Positions 22,157 through 35,100 of a DNA stretch of 64,000 nucleotides are shown here, one piece after another. Where the stretch lies: contig NC_088313.1 of NCBI RefSeq assembly GCF_910592395.1, positions 9,116,501 to 9,180,500 on the forward strand, read 5' to 3'. The notes under the pieces are model-generated. The model worked only from the letters and a program-made list of their open reading frames with translations, ran no database searches and was not told the DNA's origin. Position numbers and translations under genes: made by a program. This stretch comes from Lineus longissimus. Taxonomy: Eukaryota; Nemertea; Pilidiophora; Heteronemertea; Lineidae. Within the stretch, counting starts at the first letter, position 1; each line of letters starts with the position of its first letter.

Positions 22157-25100
22157 ATGGATTTGATCAATACGTACAGCAGCTCTGATGATGATGATCA
22201 TGACGTGGTGGAGGACAATGCCAACGGTGCTGATCATGATGATCATGACGTGGTGGGGGTGGGTTATGTGGGTGACAATGCCAATGGTGCTGATGAAAAC
22301 ATGAATCTTACTTGTCCTGTCAAAGGAAATGCATTGGCCGATTTGCTTACCCAAACGATGAAGGGTATTGAACTTGTGAGGAACAAAAGAACTGTGAAGA
22401 CAAAATATGTTACTGTAGTTCCTGAGAAGGAACGATTGGCAAGTGGGTTGTTGTTCGACAAGGGAAAGAATTCGTGCAAACGAAAAACCGCTTCTCAGAT
22501 CGTTACGAATTAACAGATGTAGGCATGGCCCGGGCAAGGAGAAACAAAGCCCAGGGAGGACAATTAGATGTCGTGACCTGGTTTTCGTACTGTCCTGGGA
22601 AATACGAGATGTGCCGTCGAAAGTGTGGTGGAGTGGGGCACTGCATTGAAGGTAAATATAGAGTAATCTGGGTATGTGGGAAATACGAGATGTGCCGTCG
22701 AAAGTGTGGTGGAGTGGGGCACTGCATTGAAGGTAAATATAGAGTAATCTGGGTATGTGGGAAATATCTATCTGTACAGTAATGCACTACGGTGTCGATA
22801 CAGTGATGGCATCTTGAAAGTGGCGCCATGAAAGTGACTCTTTCGACACTGCATAGCTCAAATGTCCATCCATTTAAAACCTTGGAAGTTATGTATTTCT
22901 TTCTTTCAGGGTGCTCGGGTGCCGGCGGAAAGCGTCACAGCAGACACCTATGTGATGTTGGTGATGTCTTGTCGCTTGACATCACTGACGTTGACACCTG
23001 GAAGATCAGGACAAGTGGAAGCTTTGGTCCCCATTGCCAGGCCTCTTCGTTGCTGCACCCCAGAATTTCAGAAAAGGCAAAGGATGATATCCTCAACCTA
23101 AGAGTAACAGGCCAGAAGCCATTTGAGATTTTCCGCAGAACCCTTCGAGATGTGGGCTTTACCGAGATACAAGCGAAATTGGATTTCTCCTGTGACCATC
23201 CCACCTATAGCCAGGTTAAGGACACAATTAAAAATGCTGATAAATCAACGTTCACGAAGGGTCAGTGGTCAGCAGTTGATCGCCTTGCGACTACCGTGCT
23301 TAAAGATGAAGGCATTGCCTTGCTGTACCAAAATGGCAATACTGAGGCCAGTGGTGGTGACCAGGATAGGTGATATGTTCTCGCGCTTTCAAATGCTGCT
23401 GCCTTGAATTCTGCCCGGAAAAACCAGCAAGTTCTTGGTATTGATGGAAAGCATGGCCTTCAAGACGAAGGGGCATGCCTCCAAACATCTGTGACAATGC
23501 ATTCTGCAGGCTTTGTCAAGAGAAAATGCCGATACAATCTATTTGGCATTGTGAGCAATTTGTGAAAATGTGCCATGTTCTGATCCGCAGTGTACCCACG
23601 AAGCAAGACACTTTAATCTCCCAGCAGGACAAGGTTACAGGAGGGTTGTTTTGTGCAGTGATTATCGTCCTTTGGTGATGATAGATAAGTTCGAAGCCCA
23701 GGCGTCAGCATACATAAGGCAAAACCTCGAATACATCTTGTGCTGGTTCCATGTAGTCAAGGCCATCATGGAAAAGCTCAAAGACCTGAAGTTATCCTTG
23801 GTGAATTCATACCTTGTCATTCTTGGAATGAAAGTAGTTGCGAGATCAACCAATGATGACATAGCATCTACTCGCTGGCGGCTGTTCCTGAAGGTAGGTC
23901 AATGATTCTTATCCTGAACATGCATTCACAACTAGTGAAATTTATATCATAAAAAGATTTTCAAGTTTCAATCATTGCATTTAGCTGGTAATCAAAAGAT
24001 ATATTTTCTCTTTCTTATTTCAGGTTATTGATGACCTACCAAGTGTTTCCAATGTTGTGAAAGCCAAGCTAAAGGAGTACTTCAATAAAGAGTGGTGGTG
24101 TGACAGATGGAGGTCAGCCTGGCTTGATGTGAAACGCCTGCCCCTTATGAAAGAATATAATAGAACAATGACACCGAACAACCTGGACGAAAACATCAAT
24201 CTCAAAGTTGCTGATGCAATGGGTGGCCGTCGGAAAAGGTGTCAACTCTTGTGAATGAAATCAGAGGTGAGCCATTATTTCACTTTATCATTTCAACATT
24301 TCTTTTTTTCCAATGAGCTGATAATTTCCAACTGCAGATGTCTGGGTCATGATGTAATCTACACGTCACAATTGTTGTTTGTCTGCTTTACTCGTGCCCT
24401 TTTGTAGGTTCACTCAGGCACACTTGAAGTGTGGTACTCAGTTCAGTAGTGCGCTTACTATCCACTTTCATACATACAGGTTACAAAGCTGCGAAAGAAA
24501 ATTCAGGACATTTGAGCGGAGAGAGAAGGAAGGCAATGATACCTTAGCAGCCTCCGAAGAAGATGATCATGTCTTCTTTGTGAAATCAGAAGAACAGACT
24601 AACCACAGGTGAGGGATGCACTTGTGTCATATGAATTTTGTAACTAGGGTAGATGTTTCTGATGAGAAGTAAACACAATGGCCTCAACAATTTCATTCTT
24701 TTCCAGATTCCGAGATCACAAGGGCCAATGGGTGAACATATGTAAGGAGAAGACAGCAATTCTGAAGGAGTTGTTTGCTACACTTCACCCGGATGCCATA
24801 ATTCTCAATGCTCCAGTACCGGAGGGCCATGTTGTGGTGAATCTGAAGAATCGTACTTGTACCTGTGCAGATTATATGTGGAGAGGCCCGCTCCGGGATG
24901 CATGCATCCACGTGAAAGCAGCACTACTCTTTTTCGAATCAATCCACTCACGACATGAAAATGGAATAAGATCTGAGATTATGCAGAAGGTCGCAAGATA
25001 CTTCAGACAGAAGTAGAAGGCAAAGCCACGTCTTGGCAGAAATTCTAACCTATGTTCCAGTGAAGATGAGGTAATTGTTATGTAGATCCTACTAATAGTA

Positions 25101-25408
25101 ATAAATAAATCTCCTGAGTTATTGTTTGAAGCTGCATGCCCTTTTGAAGGCAACTCCATCCTTTGTCTTAATCTAACCACAGATATGTTTATAAATCTGA
25201 AATGTGAATACCCAGCAAATTCTTTTATCATTATCAGTTTCTCTTTTTCTGTTAGGTTGTCTACACCGAATTCATTAAGTTGGAGAATTTACATGGCGAC
25301 AAAGTGTGGGACATCTTATCCACTACTCGTAAAGCTGCCAAAGGTGACTTGTGTCGTCCACACAATTTGTCCAAGTCATCAAAGATCCCCATTGCTGGCC
25401 GAGCTTAA
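22157..25408 (+). pseudogene. Intron-containing MULE transposase with SWIM finger, frameshifted
   Basis: Exons by acceptor/donor: 22157-22651, 22910-23893, 24024-24266, 24480-24608, 24707-25070 and 25256-25408. Exon 1 has an acidic start and a Cys-rich end (YEMCRRKCGGVGHC) that joins in phase to GCSGAGGKRHSRHLC. Exon 2 contains QVLGIDGKHGLQ (first Asp), then VMIDKFEAQ and YILCWFHVVKAI with the CWFH (CxxH) motif typical of MULE. Exon 3 contains KEWWCDRWRSAW. Exon 5 carries a SWIM zinc finger: CTC, then DYMWRGPLRDACIH. Frameshifts lie near 22470, 23320-23400, 23550, 24235 and in exon 4. A TAG at 25014 is in frame with the following KAKPRLGRN. The original was a MULE; this copy cannot make the full protein. 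Confidence 0.75.
22597..22758 (+). repeat. 81-bp tandem duplication across an exon-intron boundary
   Basis: GGGAAATACGAGATGTGCCG starts copies at 22597 and 22678, and the first bases of a third follow at 22759. The unit includes the Cys-rich exon end, the GGTAAATA donor and the first intron bases. Because 81 is a multiple of three, the frame stays open across both copies. Confidence 0.85.
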
Positions 25409-26072
25409 TCTCGAAATGCGAATCCTAGATCAGCTTAATCCATTCAAGAGGAAACGTACAGTCACAATGCGGGTATGTATTAGTCCAGTCAGCCTGTGAC
25501 AAAAAAGGGCCGAACCCATCACTAATTGCAATAGAAATGAAACCTCTAATTTCTGATTCCTTACACCCTCCCACAGGACATATTCAAAATCTTCCGTTAT
25601 CATCCGTTTGGAACATGGTGTATTTTAGGTATAAACTCGTGCAATCGGTTGATTTCGGTCTACTTTGCAAAAACTGAAATATGGCTTAAAATGGTTATTT
25701 TTTATCCAAAATCAATGATGTTTGGCTCTTTTTCTATGTTTTTATGTCAATCTTTCATTTAAACTAGGTTTCATTGGCATATCTTGACCCTTTATACCCA
25801 AATCATGGGTACCCCTACCCCAAACCAAAATTTTTCAGCTTTTCGTTACATATCAATATGCACTGAATCTCAACACATTCTTTGAAAATTAAGGAAACTA
25901 CTTTTTTCCTGTTTCGTATTTCACATGAAGTGCAGCCATAACCCTAACTGGGGTCTACCTTCTGAGCCAAAGTTTCTTAACAGCATTTAAAGGCAAGTCC
26001 TTAGATAATAACTTAATTGATGTTTCTCTTGACAAGGCTCAATGAAAATGACAACATCCGTTCATTTTCAGC
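25409..26072. repeat. Left subterminal region of the Academ-like element
   Basis: Between about 25725 and 25840 the order TCTATGTTTTT, GTCAATCTTTCAT and GGGTACCCCTACCCCA is the inverted counterpart of sequence found twice downstream of the nuclease gene (30540-30640 and 30700-30790). This supports both flanks belonging to one transposon. Exact ends and target duplication were not found. Confidence 0.55.
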
Positions 26073-29000
26073 ATGGAGCAGTGTGTGTTCTGTGACCAGT
26101 CCCTCGATGACGTCTCATTGAAGACCTGTACCTTGACAGCTAAGGGATGCAGAGGGATTGCAAAAGCCAGCAATGAACGTGGAACAGAGGTGAATGTTGT
26201 TCCAGGACAGAAAGTACACATTGATTGCCGGAAGGTTTTCTGCAATCCTAAAGCAATTGAACAAAGTGGTAAAAGACTTTCAGCAGAAACTTCAGGAAAA
26301 ACAAAACGACTTCGGTCTGGTGAGTCAGTATTCTCATATAAGGACCATTGCATATTCTGTGGACAAGGTGATAGATATGAGGGAAAAAGGAAAGGTTTTG
26401 AACTTATCCCTGTTAGGACATTTGATTTCCAAAACAAAGTGATAGAGGCTTGTGATAGCAGGTCTGATGAATGGTCAGAAACAGTCAAGAGCAGAATAAT
26501 ATTCGTCCAGGATCTCCATGCAGCCGATGCAGTTTACCACAATGCTTGTAGTGTGAACTTAAGGACTGGCAAAAATGTACCTCAGTTTTTCACATTAGAT
26601 GAAAACGCACCCAAGAAGAAACCCAAATATGGAAGGCCCAAAGACTCAGTGCGAACAGAAGCCTTCTTAAGAACCATGGAATATCTGGAGGAAAATGATG
26701 AGAAACAGGTGACAATTTGGGACCTCATCCACAAAATGAAGGAGTTCATTGACGAATCAGATGTTAAGCCTTATTCATACACTCACATGAAGGAAGAACT
26801 CCTTAAACATTTTGGTGATAAAGTGATTATCACTGAAATAAATGGTGTCAGCAATGTTGTTACATTCAGGGCAACAGCATCCTCACTTCTCTACAATTTT
26901 TTCAACCAGCCGAAGGAACAAGACAGCGAGAAAGAAAAATTGCGTTTATTGAGTGCTGCCGCTAAGCTCCTGAAGAATGATATAAAATCAGTCGTCCAAA
27001 CAAGAGACATATACCCAACGAGTTTAGAAATGTCAAGCACAGAACATGCAGCCTACTTTTTACCTCCGTCATTAAAGTTGTTCCTTGAAACACTCTTTGT
27101 TGGTAAGGGAAAAGGACTGAAGGTATGTTCTCTTGGGCAGGCAATAATGCTGGCAACTAGGCCACGAGTCCTTCTCCCTCCAATTTTACTGGGCTTGGGC
27201 GTGCAGATGCACTCTCATTTTGCTTCAAGGTTTTTAATTGATACGTTACATGCGCATGGCATCAGTTGTTCGTATAACGAAGTCCAGCAGTACGAACGCT
27301 GCGCAGCAGTAGCCAGTGGAACTGTAATGCAAGAATACTTTCCCGGTCGCTTCGTTCAGTATTCCGCAGACAATGTTGATCACAACGTTTGTACACTAGA
27401 TGGTAAGAATACTTTTCATGGGATGGGGATCGTGGCCAGTGTCACACCAGGAATTAAGCACCAGTCACTGATCCCAAGAATTTCTGTGTCGGCAGAGGAT
27501 ATTACTCGAGTTGGGAGAATAAGTATCAAGAAGTACACTGCAGCCTGCGGTGGTTTGAGGCAGTTCATGTATGAAAAATTGCCAGATTTTGAAAGCTCGG
27601 AAACACCTCTTGGTGTTAACCTTCTGTGGAAGGTATCATTGGCTGTGCGATCACCACGACCTTCCTGGTCGGGATTCATGCAGATGGTTCACAAGGGAGA
27701 ACACCCTGGGGGAACATCAATTCTATTTCTTCCTATGATAGATCTGAACCCAGGTGATCTCACATGTATAAACTCAACATTAAACTTTGTGTGTGAACAT
27801 GCAAAACGCTTCAATGTGACGCCTGTCCTAACCTTTGACCAAACCCTTTGGTGGAAAGCCTTAAGCGTGATACAGAGTGAACCAGCCAACAGCTTGTTGC
27901 GATCTATCATACTTCGCCTGGGAGGCTTTCATACCCTAATGAGCTTTTTGGGGAGCATTGGACATCTCATGGCTGGTACTGGATTGAAGGAAATCCTTGA
28001 GCTCTTTTATGCCAAGAATACGACATCACATATCCTCTCCGGCAAAGCAGTAGCCCGAGCGTTACGGGGACACTTTCTAATTGATTCTGCACTCAACTCA
28101 CTGCTGTTGTCAAGGGCCTTTTCCATTGATCACGACTTGGATGGGTCCAATGAGAGCACAGATACCCCTAAAGAACTTCATGATACTGGAGAATTGTTCG
28201 ACAATTTAGTTGAGGGTACAATTTGTATTGAAGACCTGGCCTCATCAGAAACTTTACAAGCCATTGAACAGCAAGTTCATGAAGCAAAGGAAGGCTTAGG
28301 AGGCCATAGAACAGCCAAACTTTGGTTACAATATATGACAATGGTAGATATAGTGCGCGAATTCTTGGAGTCTGAGAGAACCGGAAACTGGGAACTCAAT
28401 CTTTTAGCGACAAGGAAAATGTTGCCATATCTTGCAGCTTCGGGTCACCATCTGTATACGAAATCTGTTTACGTCTACTTGCAGCTGATGTCAGATCTAC
28501 CAAAACAACATCCTGACATTTATCAGAAGTTTGTGAATGGTCTGCATGTTGTGAGGCGGTCAAATAGATTTTGGGCGGGTCTGTCACCTGATTTGGTCAT
28601 TGAACAAGTCCTGATGAGAAGTTTGAAAACGTCAGGTGGACTAACACGAGGCCGGGGCATGACGGAGACCCAATGATCTGTTTGGGTTATGTCTAGTCCA
28701 ATTTGTGCAGAGGTAAACCATGCTATGCAAGGACTAACAGAAATTGCCTACGAAACTAGCGAGCAACACAAGGATCTTTCGAGGCCAAGGCAAGAGAGAG
28801 ACAAAAAAGATATCATGACTATTCTAGGGTATTTGAATGATCGGAATCCAATTGCCACTGACTCCTCATCCCTCCTGAACATCGCAGACGGGATTTCGGC
28901 TGACAGTAAGGTAAATGTTGACGAGGCAAGGTCAGTTGGTGAAGAGATATTGAAAGGTATGGTGGGGAAGAGAGTTGCTGAGGTCAAATTAAGGAAGAAG

Positions 29001-30434
29001 GACCAAGTCACAACCATGGATTCAAAGTCAACAGTTACCATCAATGGTGAAGAGGTACACATTGATACCCAACTTTTATTTCAAAGACTTGTGATAGCTG
29101 GTACTCAGTCTAGTGACATAGAGAGTCTATTTCAATATGAACTATGCAGCTACCCTCCGGCATTGTTTGAATCGAAAAATTTGCTATTGGCTTCAAACAA
29201 ACCTGTCCTTGCAAAGGCCCTGACAGACATGGCAACTGAGGTCGAAGAAGGACCCCGAGAGAATCATGTTTATGTCCTGGATGGTGGTGCACTTTTGCAC
29301 AAAATTCCATGGCAGCTCGGAGAGACATATGATAAAATCATAGCTAGTTATACGGATTACATGACCAAACGATATGCCCGAGCAGCAGTGGTATTTGATG
29401 GCTACTCTGAAAAAGCATCAACTAAAGATGGAGCACATCAGCGGAGAGCAAAGGGGGTACAAGGAAGAGAAGTAGCATTCCATGGTGGCATGGAACTCCG
29501 AATGAAGAAGCAAGAATTTCTTTCCAATACCAAGAATAAACAGAGGTTTATTGAGTTGCTTGGTGCTGGACTGGAACGAAGTGGATGCGATGTCATCTAT
29601 GCGAGTGGTGATGCCGATGTACTCATAGTGAAAACCACCATTGCGGTGTCCGCAGATTCTAATGCAGTATTGGTAGGGGAGGACACTGATTTGTTAGTGC
29701 TTTTATGCCATTACTCAAAGAGTGGACAGTACAGCACATTTTTCTTGTCTGAACCTAAGCAAGGTTCTGTTGAGCCACGAAAGTTTCTGAACATAACTCA
29801 TCTCAAAAACTCTATTGGAAACATTGTTTGTGACAATATTCTGTTCATTCACGCATTCTTAGGTTGTGATACAACCTCAAGGATTCATGGTATTGGCAAG
29901 GCTACTAGCCTTAAGTTGGTTAAAGAAAATTCCTTCTTCTTGCAACAAGTAGAAGTGTTCGAAAAATCTGAGCTGGGACAAAAGGAGATTGCTATCGCAG
30001 GAGAGAAAGCAATGGTTGCTATTTACAAAGGTAAAAAGGCGGATAATTTGGACACTCTAAGACACCAAAAATTCGCAGAGAAGGTCACTGTCAGCAAAGT
30101 TCAAGTGCATCCCCGGGTACTGCCACCAACATCAGATGCGACAAAATTTCACAGCTATCGCGTTTTCCATCAAATTCAGGAATGGAAAGGACAAAACCTT
30201 GACCCAGAAAAGTGGGGATGGAAAACTTTGGAGGGAAAATTGGTTCCGGTACATTCAGAAAAGGCCATTGCTCCGAAGGCTCTCTTGGATGTAATCAGGT
30301 GTTCTTGCAAATCAGGATGTGCATCCATGCGCTGTGGGTGTCGTAAGCAGGGCCTCTCATGTGACCTGGCTTGTGTTGGCTGCAGAGGAGTGTGTTCGAA
30401 TGTTGAAGAACTGGACGATGGAGAATATGAGTGA
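26073..30434 (+). pseudogene. Academ-like transposase with XPG-type nuclease and Cys-rich tail, one in-frame TGA
   Basis: One frame runs from the ATG at 26073 to TGA at 30434 (about 1453 codons), broken only by a TGA at 28674-28676. N-terminal zinc-type Cys pairs: CVFCDQSLDD, HCIFCGQGD, YHNACSVNL. The transposase core has QYSADNVDHNVCTLDG, VLTFDQTLWWKA, GGFHTLMSFLGSIG and GNWELNLLATRKML (candidate acids and the FH motif). Past the TGA lies an XPG-family nuclease: VVFDGYSEKAS, YASGDADVLIV, LVGEDTDLLVLL and the helix-hairpin-like LGCDTTSRIHGIGKATS. The end is a tesmin/CXC-like Cys cluster (CSCKSGCASMRCGCRKQ). Fusion of a DDE transposase with an XPG exonuclease is the hallmark of the Academ superfamily. 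The TGA follows Gln-CAA and is best explained as CGA to TGA. It may therefore be a recently inactivated copy. Confidence 0.85.
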
Positions 30435-30462
30435 AGGATATGAATAAGGACTCCACCATTAC

Positions 30463-30812
30463 AACATGGGTAAAGGCACGTGTTTCATAGATACTCTGTG
30501 TTTATTGGACAAACTATGCTTGACTCAAGTTTTTGATGAGCACTGGGGTAGGGGTACCCCTAGTTCAGATCTAAGGACCCCTCCAGGATATCTATTAACC
30601 ACAGCATGTGAAAGATTGACCCAGAAAACATAGGTAAAGGCACCTATTTCACTGATTTTCCATGTTTATTACACAAACTATGCATGACTCAAGTTTTTGA
30701 GGGGCACTGGGGTAGGGGTACCCCTAGTTTAGGCGTAAGGACCCCTCATAGATATTAAACAACCACAGCATGTGAAAGATTGACCCAAAAAACATGGGTA
30801 AACACTGGACGA
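30463..30812 (+). repeat. Two-copy subterminal tandem repeat of the Academ-like element
   Basis: Period about 175 bp. Each copy contains TTTATT..ACAAACTATGC, TGACTCAAGTTTTTGA, CACTGGGGTAGGGGTACCCC, CCACAGCATGTGAAAGATTG and ACCCA. One inverted relative lies at 25725-25840, upstream of the gene. Confidence 0.75.
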
Positions 30813-31408
30813 AAAATTAAATTTCAGTCGGCTTAAAGATGCCTTAAACATGACTAAAACACATTCTTTCAGTTGCCTTTAAGCAAAAATTAAAGACACT
30901 GAATGGTGCTTAAAGTCAAAGCTGAAAGTGATTTAATGGCCGATCTATTTCAGTGTCTTTCAGTCATCTTTACCTTCCACTTAAAGGTAGCTGAAATGTC
31001 TATTAAAGCCGTGTAAAAGATCACTAAAGGTCCATCTTTCAGCCATCTTTAAGGTCACTTAAATGAGCATGTCGGATCACCTTTCAGCCATCTTTATGGT
31101 CACTTAAAGTAGAACCAAAGGACCATCTTTCAGCCATCTTTAAGGTCACTTAAATCAGCACGAGGGATCATCTTTCAGCCATCTTTATGGTCACTTAAAT
31201 CAGCACGAGGGATCATCTTTCAGCCATCTTTATGGTCACTTAAAGTAGAACAAAGGACCATCTTAAAGGTCACTTAAATCAGCACAAGGGACCATCTTTC
31301 AGCCATCTTTATGGTCACATGAAAGATAACAAATGACCATCTTTCAGCATTCACAGGAAAACCAATGATCTTTCAGCCATCTTTCAACTGAAAGCATTTT
31401 CCCGTTAT
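30807..31408. repeat. Minisatellite-bearing element, CTTTCAGCCATCTTTA units
   Basis: The phrase CTTTCAGCCATCTTTA, followed by GGTCACTTAAA, recurs at least six times between 31040 and 31330 with about 50-60 bp spacing and interspersed AGCACGAGGGATCA or AGTAGAACAAAGGACCA. The left edge ACGAAAAATTAAATTTCAG and the right edge CTGAAAGCATTTTCCCGT are roughly inverted, so the array may be the body of a small transposable element. Confidence 0.75.
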
Positions 31409-31440
31409 CATGGTCATCTGTCATATGCAGTTATTCCATT

Positions 31441-31742
31441 ATAAAACAGATGCAAGACACAATTCTATCAAAAAATCAACTTTATTGAAAAACGCAAGTA
31501 TTTTAACTTCATAAAAATTAACAGTAGTAAACAGTAGTTTTTAACAGTAGTGAACAGTAGTAAAACAGATGCAAGACACAATTATTGAAAAATGCAAGTA
31601 TTTTAACTTCATAAAAATTAACAGTAGTAAACAGTAGTTTTTAGCAGTAGTGAACAGAAGTAAAACAGATGCAAGACACAATTATTGAAAAACGCAAGTA
31701 TTTTAACTTCATAAAAATTAACAGTAGTGAACAAAGTAGTGC
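31441..31742 (+). repeat. Three-copy tandem repeat, about 105-bp period
   Basis: Each copy begins TAAAACAGATGCAAGACACA and continues TTATTGAAAAACGCAAGT, TTAACTTCATAAAAATTAAC and AGTAGT-rich sequence. Copies start near 31442, 31561 and 31661. The first has a short insertion and the last is truncated. Confidence 0.85.
31481..31486 (-). terminator. Candidate polyadenylation signal of the minus-strand gene
   Basis: AATAAA on the minus strand, about 645 bp past the stop codon at 32131. It sits inside the tandem repeat, so it could be incidental. Confidence 0.3.
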
Positions 31743-32130
31743 CTACATTTTGTACAATAATATCTGAGGACAAATTAACACAATTATTCATAAATCATGA
31801 GGTCATCTTCATGCTTTGATAGTCACATTATCACCATTAGTAAAACCAGCATCTTAAAGGGAATGGATCTCCGATTCAACCCAGAATTTGACCCCTTTCT
31901 AAGAGTTTGGAATTCTAAAAGCACCGAAATCAAAAAGTGATATTTTCAAGTGCCCATGATGTACTCAAAACTATAATCAATCGTTACTATTGATTGTTGG
32001 CTTTGTAAATGCATTCTAACCATCTGAAATTAGACTTGGTAAACATGTCTGCTTCAAGTCACTAAGTGACCATACCCTTTAAGAGTTCTTCCTAGTACTA
32101 GGACTTACAGGGATGGAACACATCGAGCCT

Positions 32131-35100
32131 CTAGATATGTCGGACTGCCCAGTCTGGGGCCTGCGCTGGTGCCGGACGTTTTGAAATGACATTTGGCACG
32201 TCCCGTCGCCCCTCCAGGGCCATTGCCTTCTGGAGGGGCGACAGGGAGAGCTCATTGATCCTCCTCAGTTTTTTCTTTATGTTCTTGACTTTCGTTCTCT
32301 CCCAAGGGAGACGCTTGACAACCAGGAATTTTCGTTCTTTGCCATCCTCTACTTCGACGTCGGATTCCTCCGAGCTTAGAAGTTCTGGGAGACTCAGTAT
32401 GATTTCTGCCTCCTCAAGTTCCTCCGGTTCCCATGGTGGTGATTTAGCCTTTGAAAGGGCCATTGACATTTTGTTTAATTTCTGAAGGGGAAAAAACATG
32501 ACTTAGGTTATATCACCCTCTTTTTTAACAGATATCACTATGCAACACCGACCATATTCGATATACAGTACTGTCGACAATATGGCTGTGATAGGGCCAA
32601 CGGCGAAATCATCATTCTTTCCGAAACGGACCGTAGACTTTCAGAGGGGTTGTTCAAAAGAGTACTCTCTGTACGCTCATGAAAATGGTGGATGACCCCT
32701 TATTGAACCTCTTACTCCTGATCATATACATGCATTACCTTCTGGCACAGTCAATGTCTGTTAAAGGGCCTGTAACCCGACTACAACCCCGAATTCAGCG
32801 CCCCTCGTGATTACTCATCCACTAGTACAATGCATATAGGATGGCTTATACACGGTAGCCTGCCAATGCATGGACTGCGACTATCATTACCAGAATAGGG
32901 GTGATTACTACTGATTAACATGTGTGCGACAGCTTAACGACGCTCGGGTGCATTCCCCTTTAACTTAGGATATAAATAACTCTGCAAAATTAAATTACCT
33001 CACGCATCCTCCCCTGGCGTCTGCATCTCCTTGCATGCTCTAATGACAGCCCTTTTTGCGTCCTATTATGGGAGTCCCTGTCACTTTTGAATTTACACCG
33101 GAGTGCAGCTGAAATACAAGGAAGAGTGGCTAATGAAAATTTCTTCCTAGCAAGAGCCCTAATAAGCCGTACGTGCCCTAGGGAGTTCTGTTGGCAAAAT
33201 TCAAGATGGCCTACGCTTCACCTACTCCACTGGCTTCACTCCCAAAGATGAGGCAAAATGCAGGTAAATTATTACTAAGAATGGCACAAAAATTTACCAC
33301 TAAGTGCTCTTGAAAATGTTGTTTCTACTTTTGAGACCTGATGTGTACATTCCCGGCCAGTGGTTGAAAGTTGAGAAGGCCCCATGCGTCCAAATTAATT
33401 CCCCCTTAGACAAAAATAAAACTTAAGTATCAGCACTACCACCAGGGTAGCTATATTCAATACCATGTACATGTACATGAATTGAATATCATCCATCTGA
33501 ACAAATAAAGAAGTGAATACAATATGTGATGTCAATTTATACCTTCAATAATTTCCGTGGGCAGCTGTTCCCCAGCTGGGCAAGCATCCTTAACGGCTCG
33601 CAATACCCTGGAACTAATGGCCTGATTATGTGTAGAATCTAACCTTAAAAAAAGAAAATCCTCATTCATCACAAGTTGAAACATCATTTCAAATCATTAC
33701 TAAGGGAGCATCTGTAAATGCCAAAAAGATAAATTTCATGACATTTTATGGCCGAATATTTATTCTCTCTGTAACTTTCTGACTATCCTCAATTTTTCAT
33801 CTCTTGGAGGGGAGGGGTCCACAGAGCTAGATAAAAAAATTTCATCTGTTTGGCTTCAAGTTTATTTTGAGAAGGACCCTAAGCAGACAGCGCACCATAT
33901 TTGAAAAATGCTTTGCTTACTGACATCTCCAACACTATGATGTTAGTTTATAAGAACAAGCCCTTCGGCTTTAAGTTCGGGGCTTTGGGTCTGAAGTAAA
34001 TAAAACAAAAAGAAAAAAAATTCCGATATAAACGTGAATCGAACCCGGGATCTCCTGATCGGCAGTCCAACGCGCTCACCACTAGGCCATATCTCCTTGT
34101 TGACTTTGGTATCAATAACTCATTTATATTAAGTGAGTAACCATTTTAGTTCCAGGTGCGATTCAGAGATCAGAACGGCACAATTTTTGACATCAATTAC
34201 CCCCCCAAGGTGTTCATAAAGTGACCCCGAGGCAATGCATTTCAAAGTACCTTGCCCAATTGTGCACATTCTGTCTGTATACATGACTGTAATCTATCTG
34301 TCAGTGGCACAGTTCATAAGATTGACATCAATGACCCCCCCCCCCCCCAAGGCGTTCATAAAGTGACCCTGAGGCAATGCATTCAGAGTACCTTGCCCAA
34401 TTGTGCACATTCTGTCTGTATACATAACTTTAATCTCTATCTGTCAGTGGCACAGTTCATAGGATTGACATCAATGACCCTCCCCCCTCCCCCCAGGCGT
34501 TCATGAAGTGACTCTGAGGCAATGCATTTCAAAGTACCTTGCCCAATTGTGCACATTCTGTCTGTATACATAACTTCAATCTCTATCTGTCAGTGGCACA
34601 GTTCATAAGATTGACATCAATGACCCCCCCCCAGGCGTTCATGAAGTGACTCTGAGGCAATGCATTTCAAAGTACCTTGCCCAATGGTGCACATTCTGTC
34701 TGTATACATGACAGTAATCTATCTGTCAAGCTGCATACCGACACTGGGCATACACATCTAACAAATGCAGGGAAAAATTCAGCACAAAAATGTGGTCAGT
34801 GTTCCAACACGGTAAGCGTAAAAACTCGGTGAACCTCACCTGACACAAGCGCGTCCAGCGAGTGCTCAACCCACATTTCTCACCCAATTTTCACAGGCAT
34901 TATAGCTAGGCATGTGTGCATGCCAACAACTTGGTTTATTTCCAACCTTTGCTTTTCAATTTCACCTACCGGTACTCTTGAAATATATGAAGGCGAGTTT
35001 TTACCAGTGTGGCAGTATTTTCCATTATTTGCCTGTAGGCCTACTAGTATTACCTACCGTACCATAAGCAACAAGAATTTGCTAACTTAGACTATACTAG

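Noticed and set aside
30807-31742. CRISPR-like array
   Set aside because: Units and spacers are both repetitive and of variable length, and the genome is eukaryotic; these are minisatellites.
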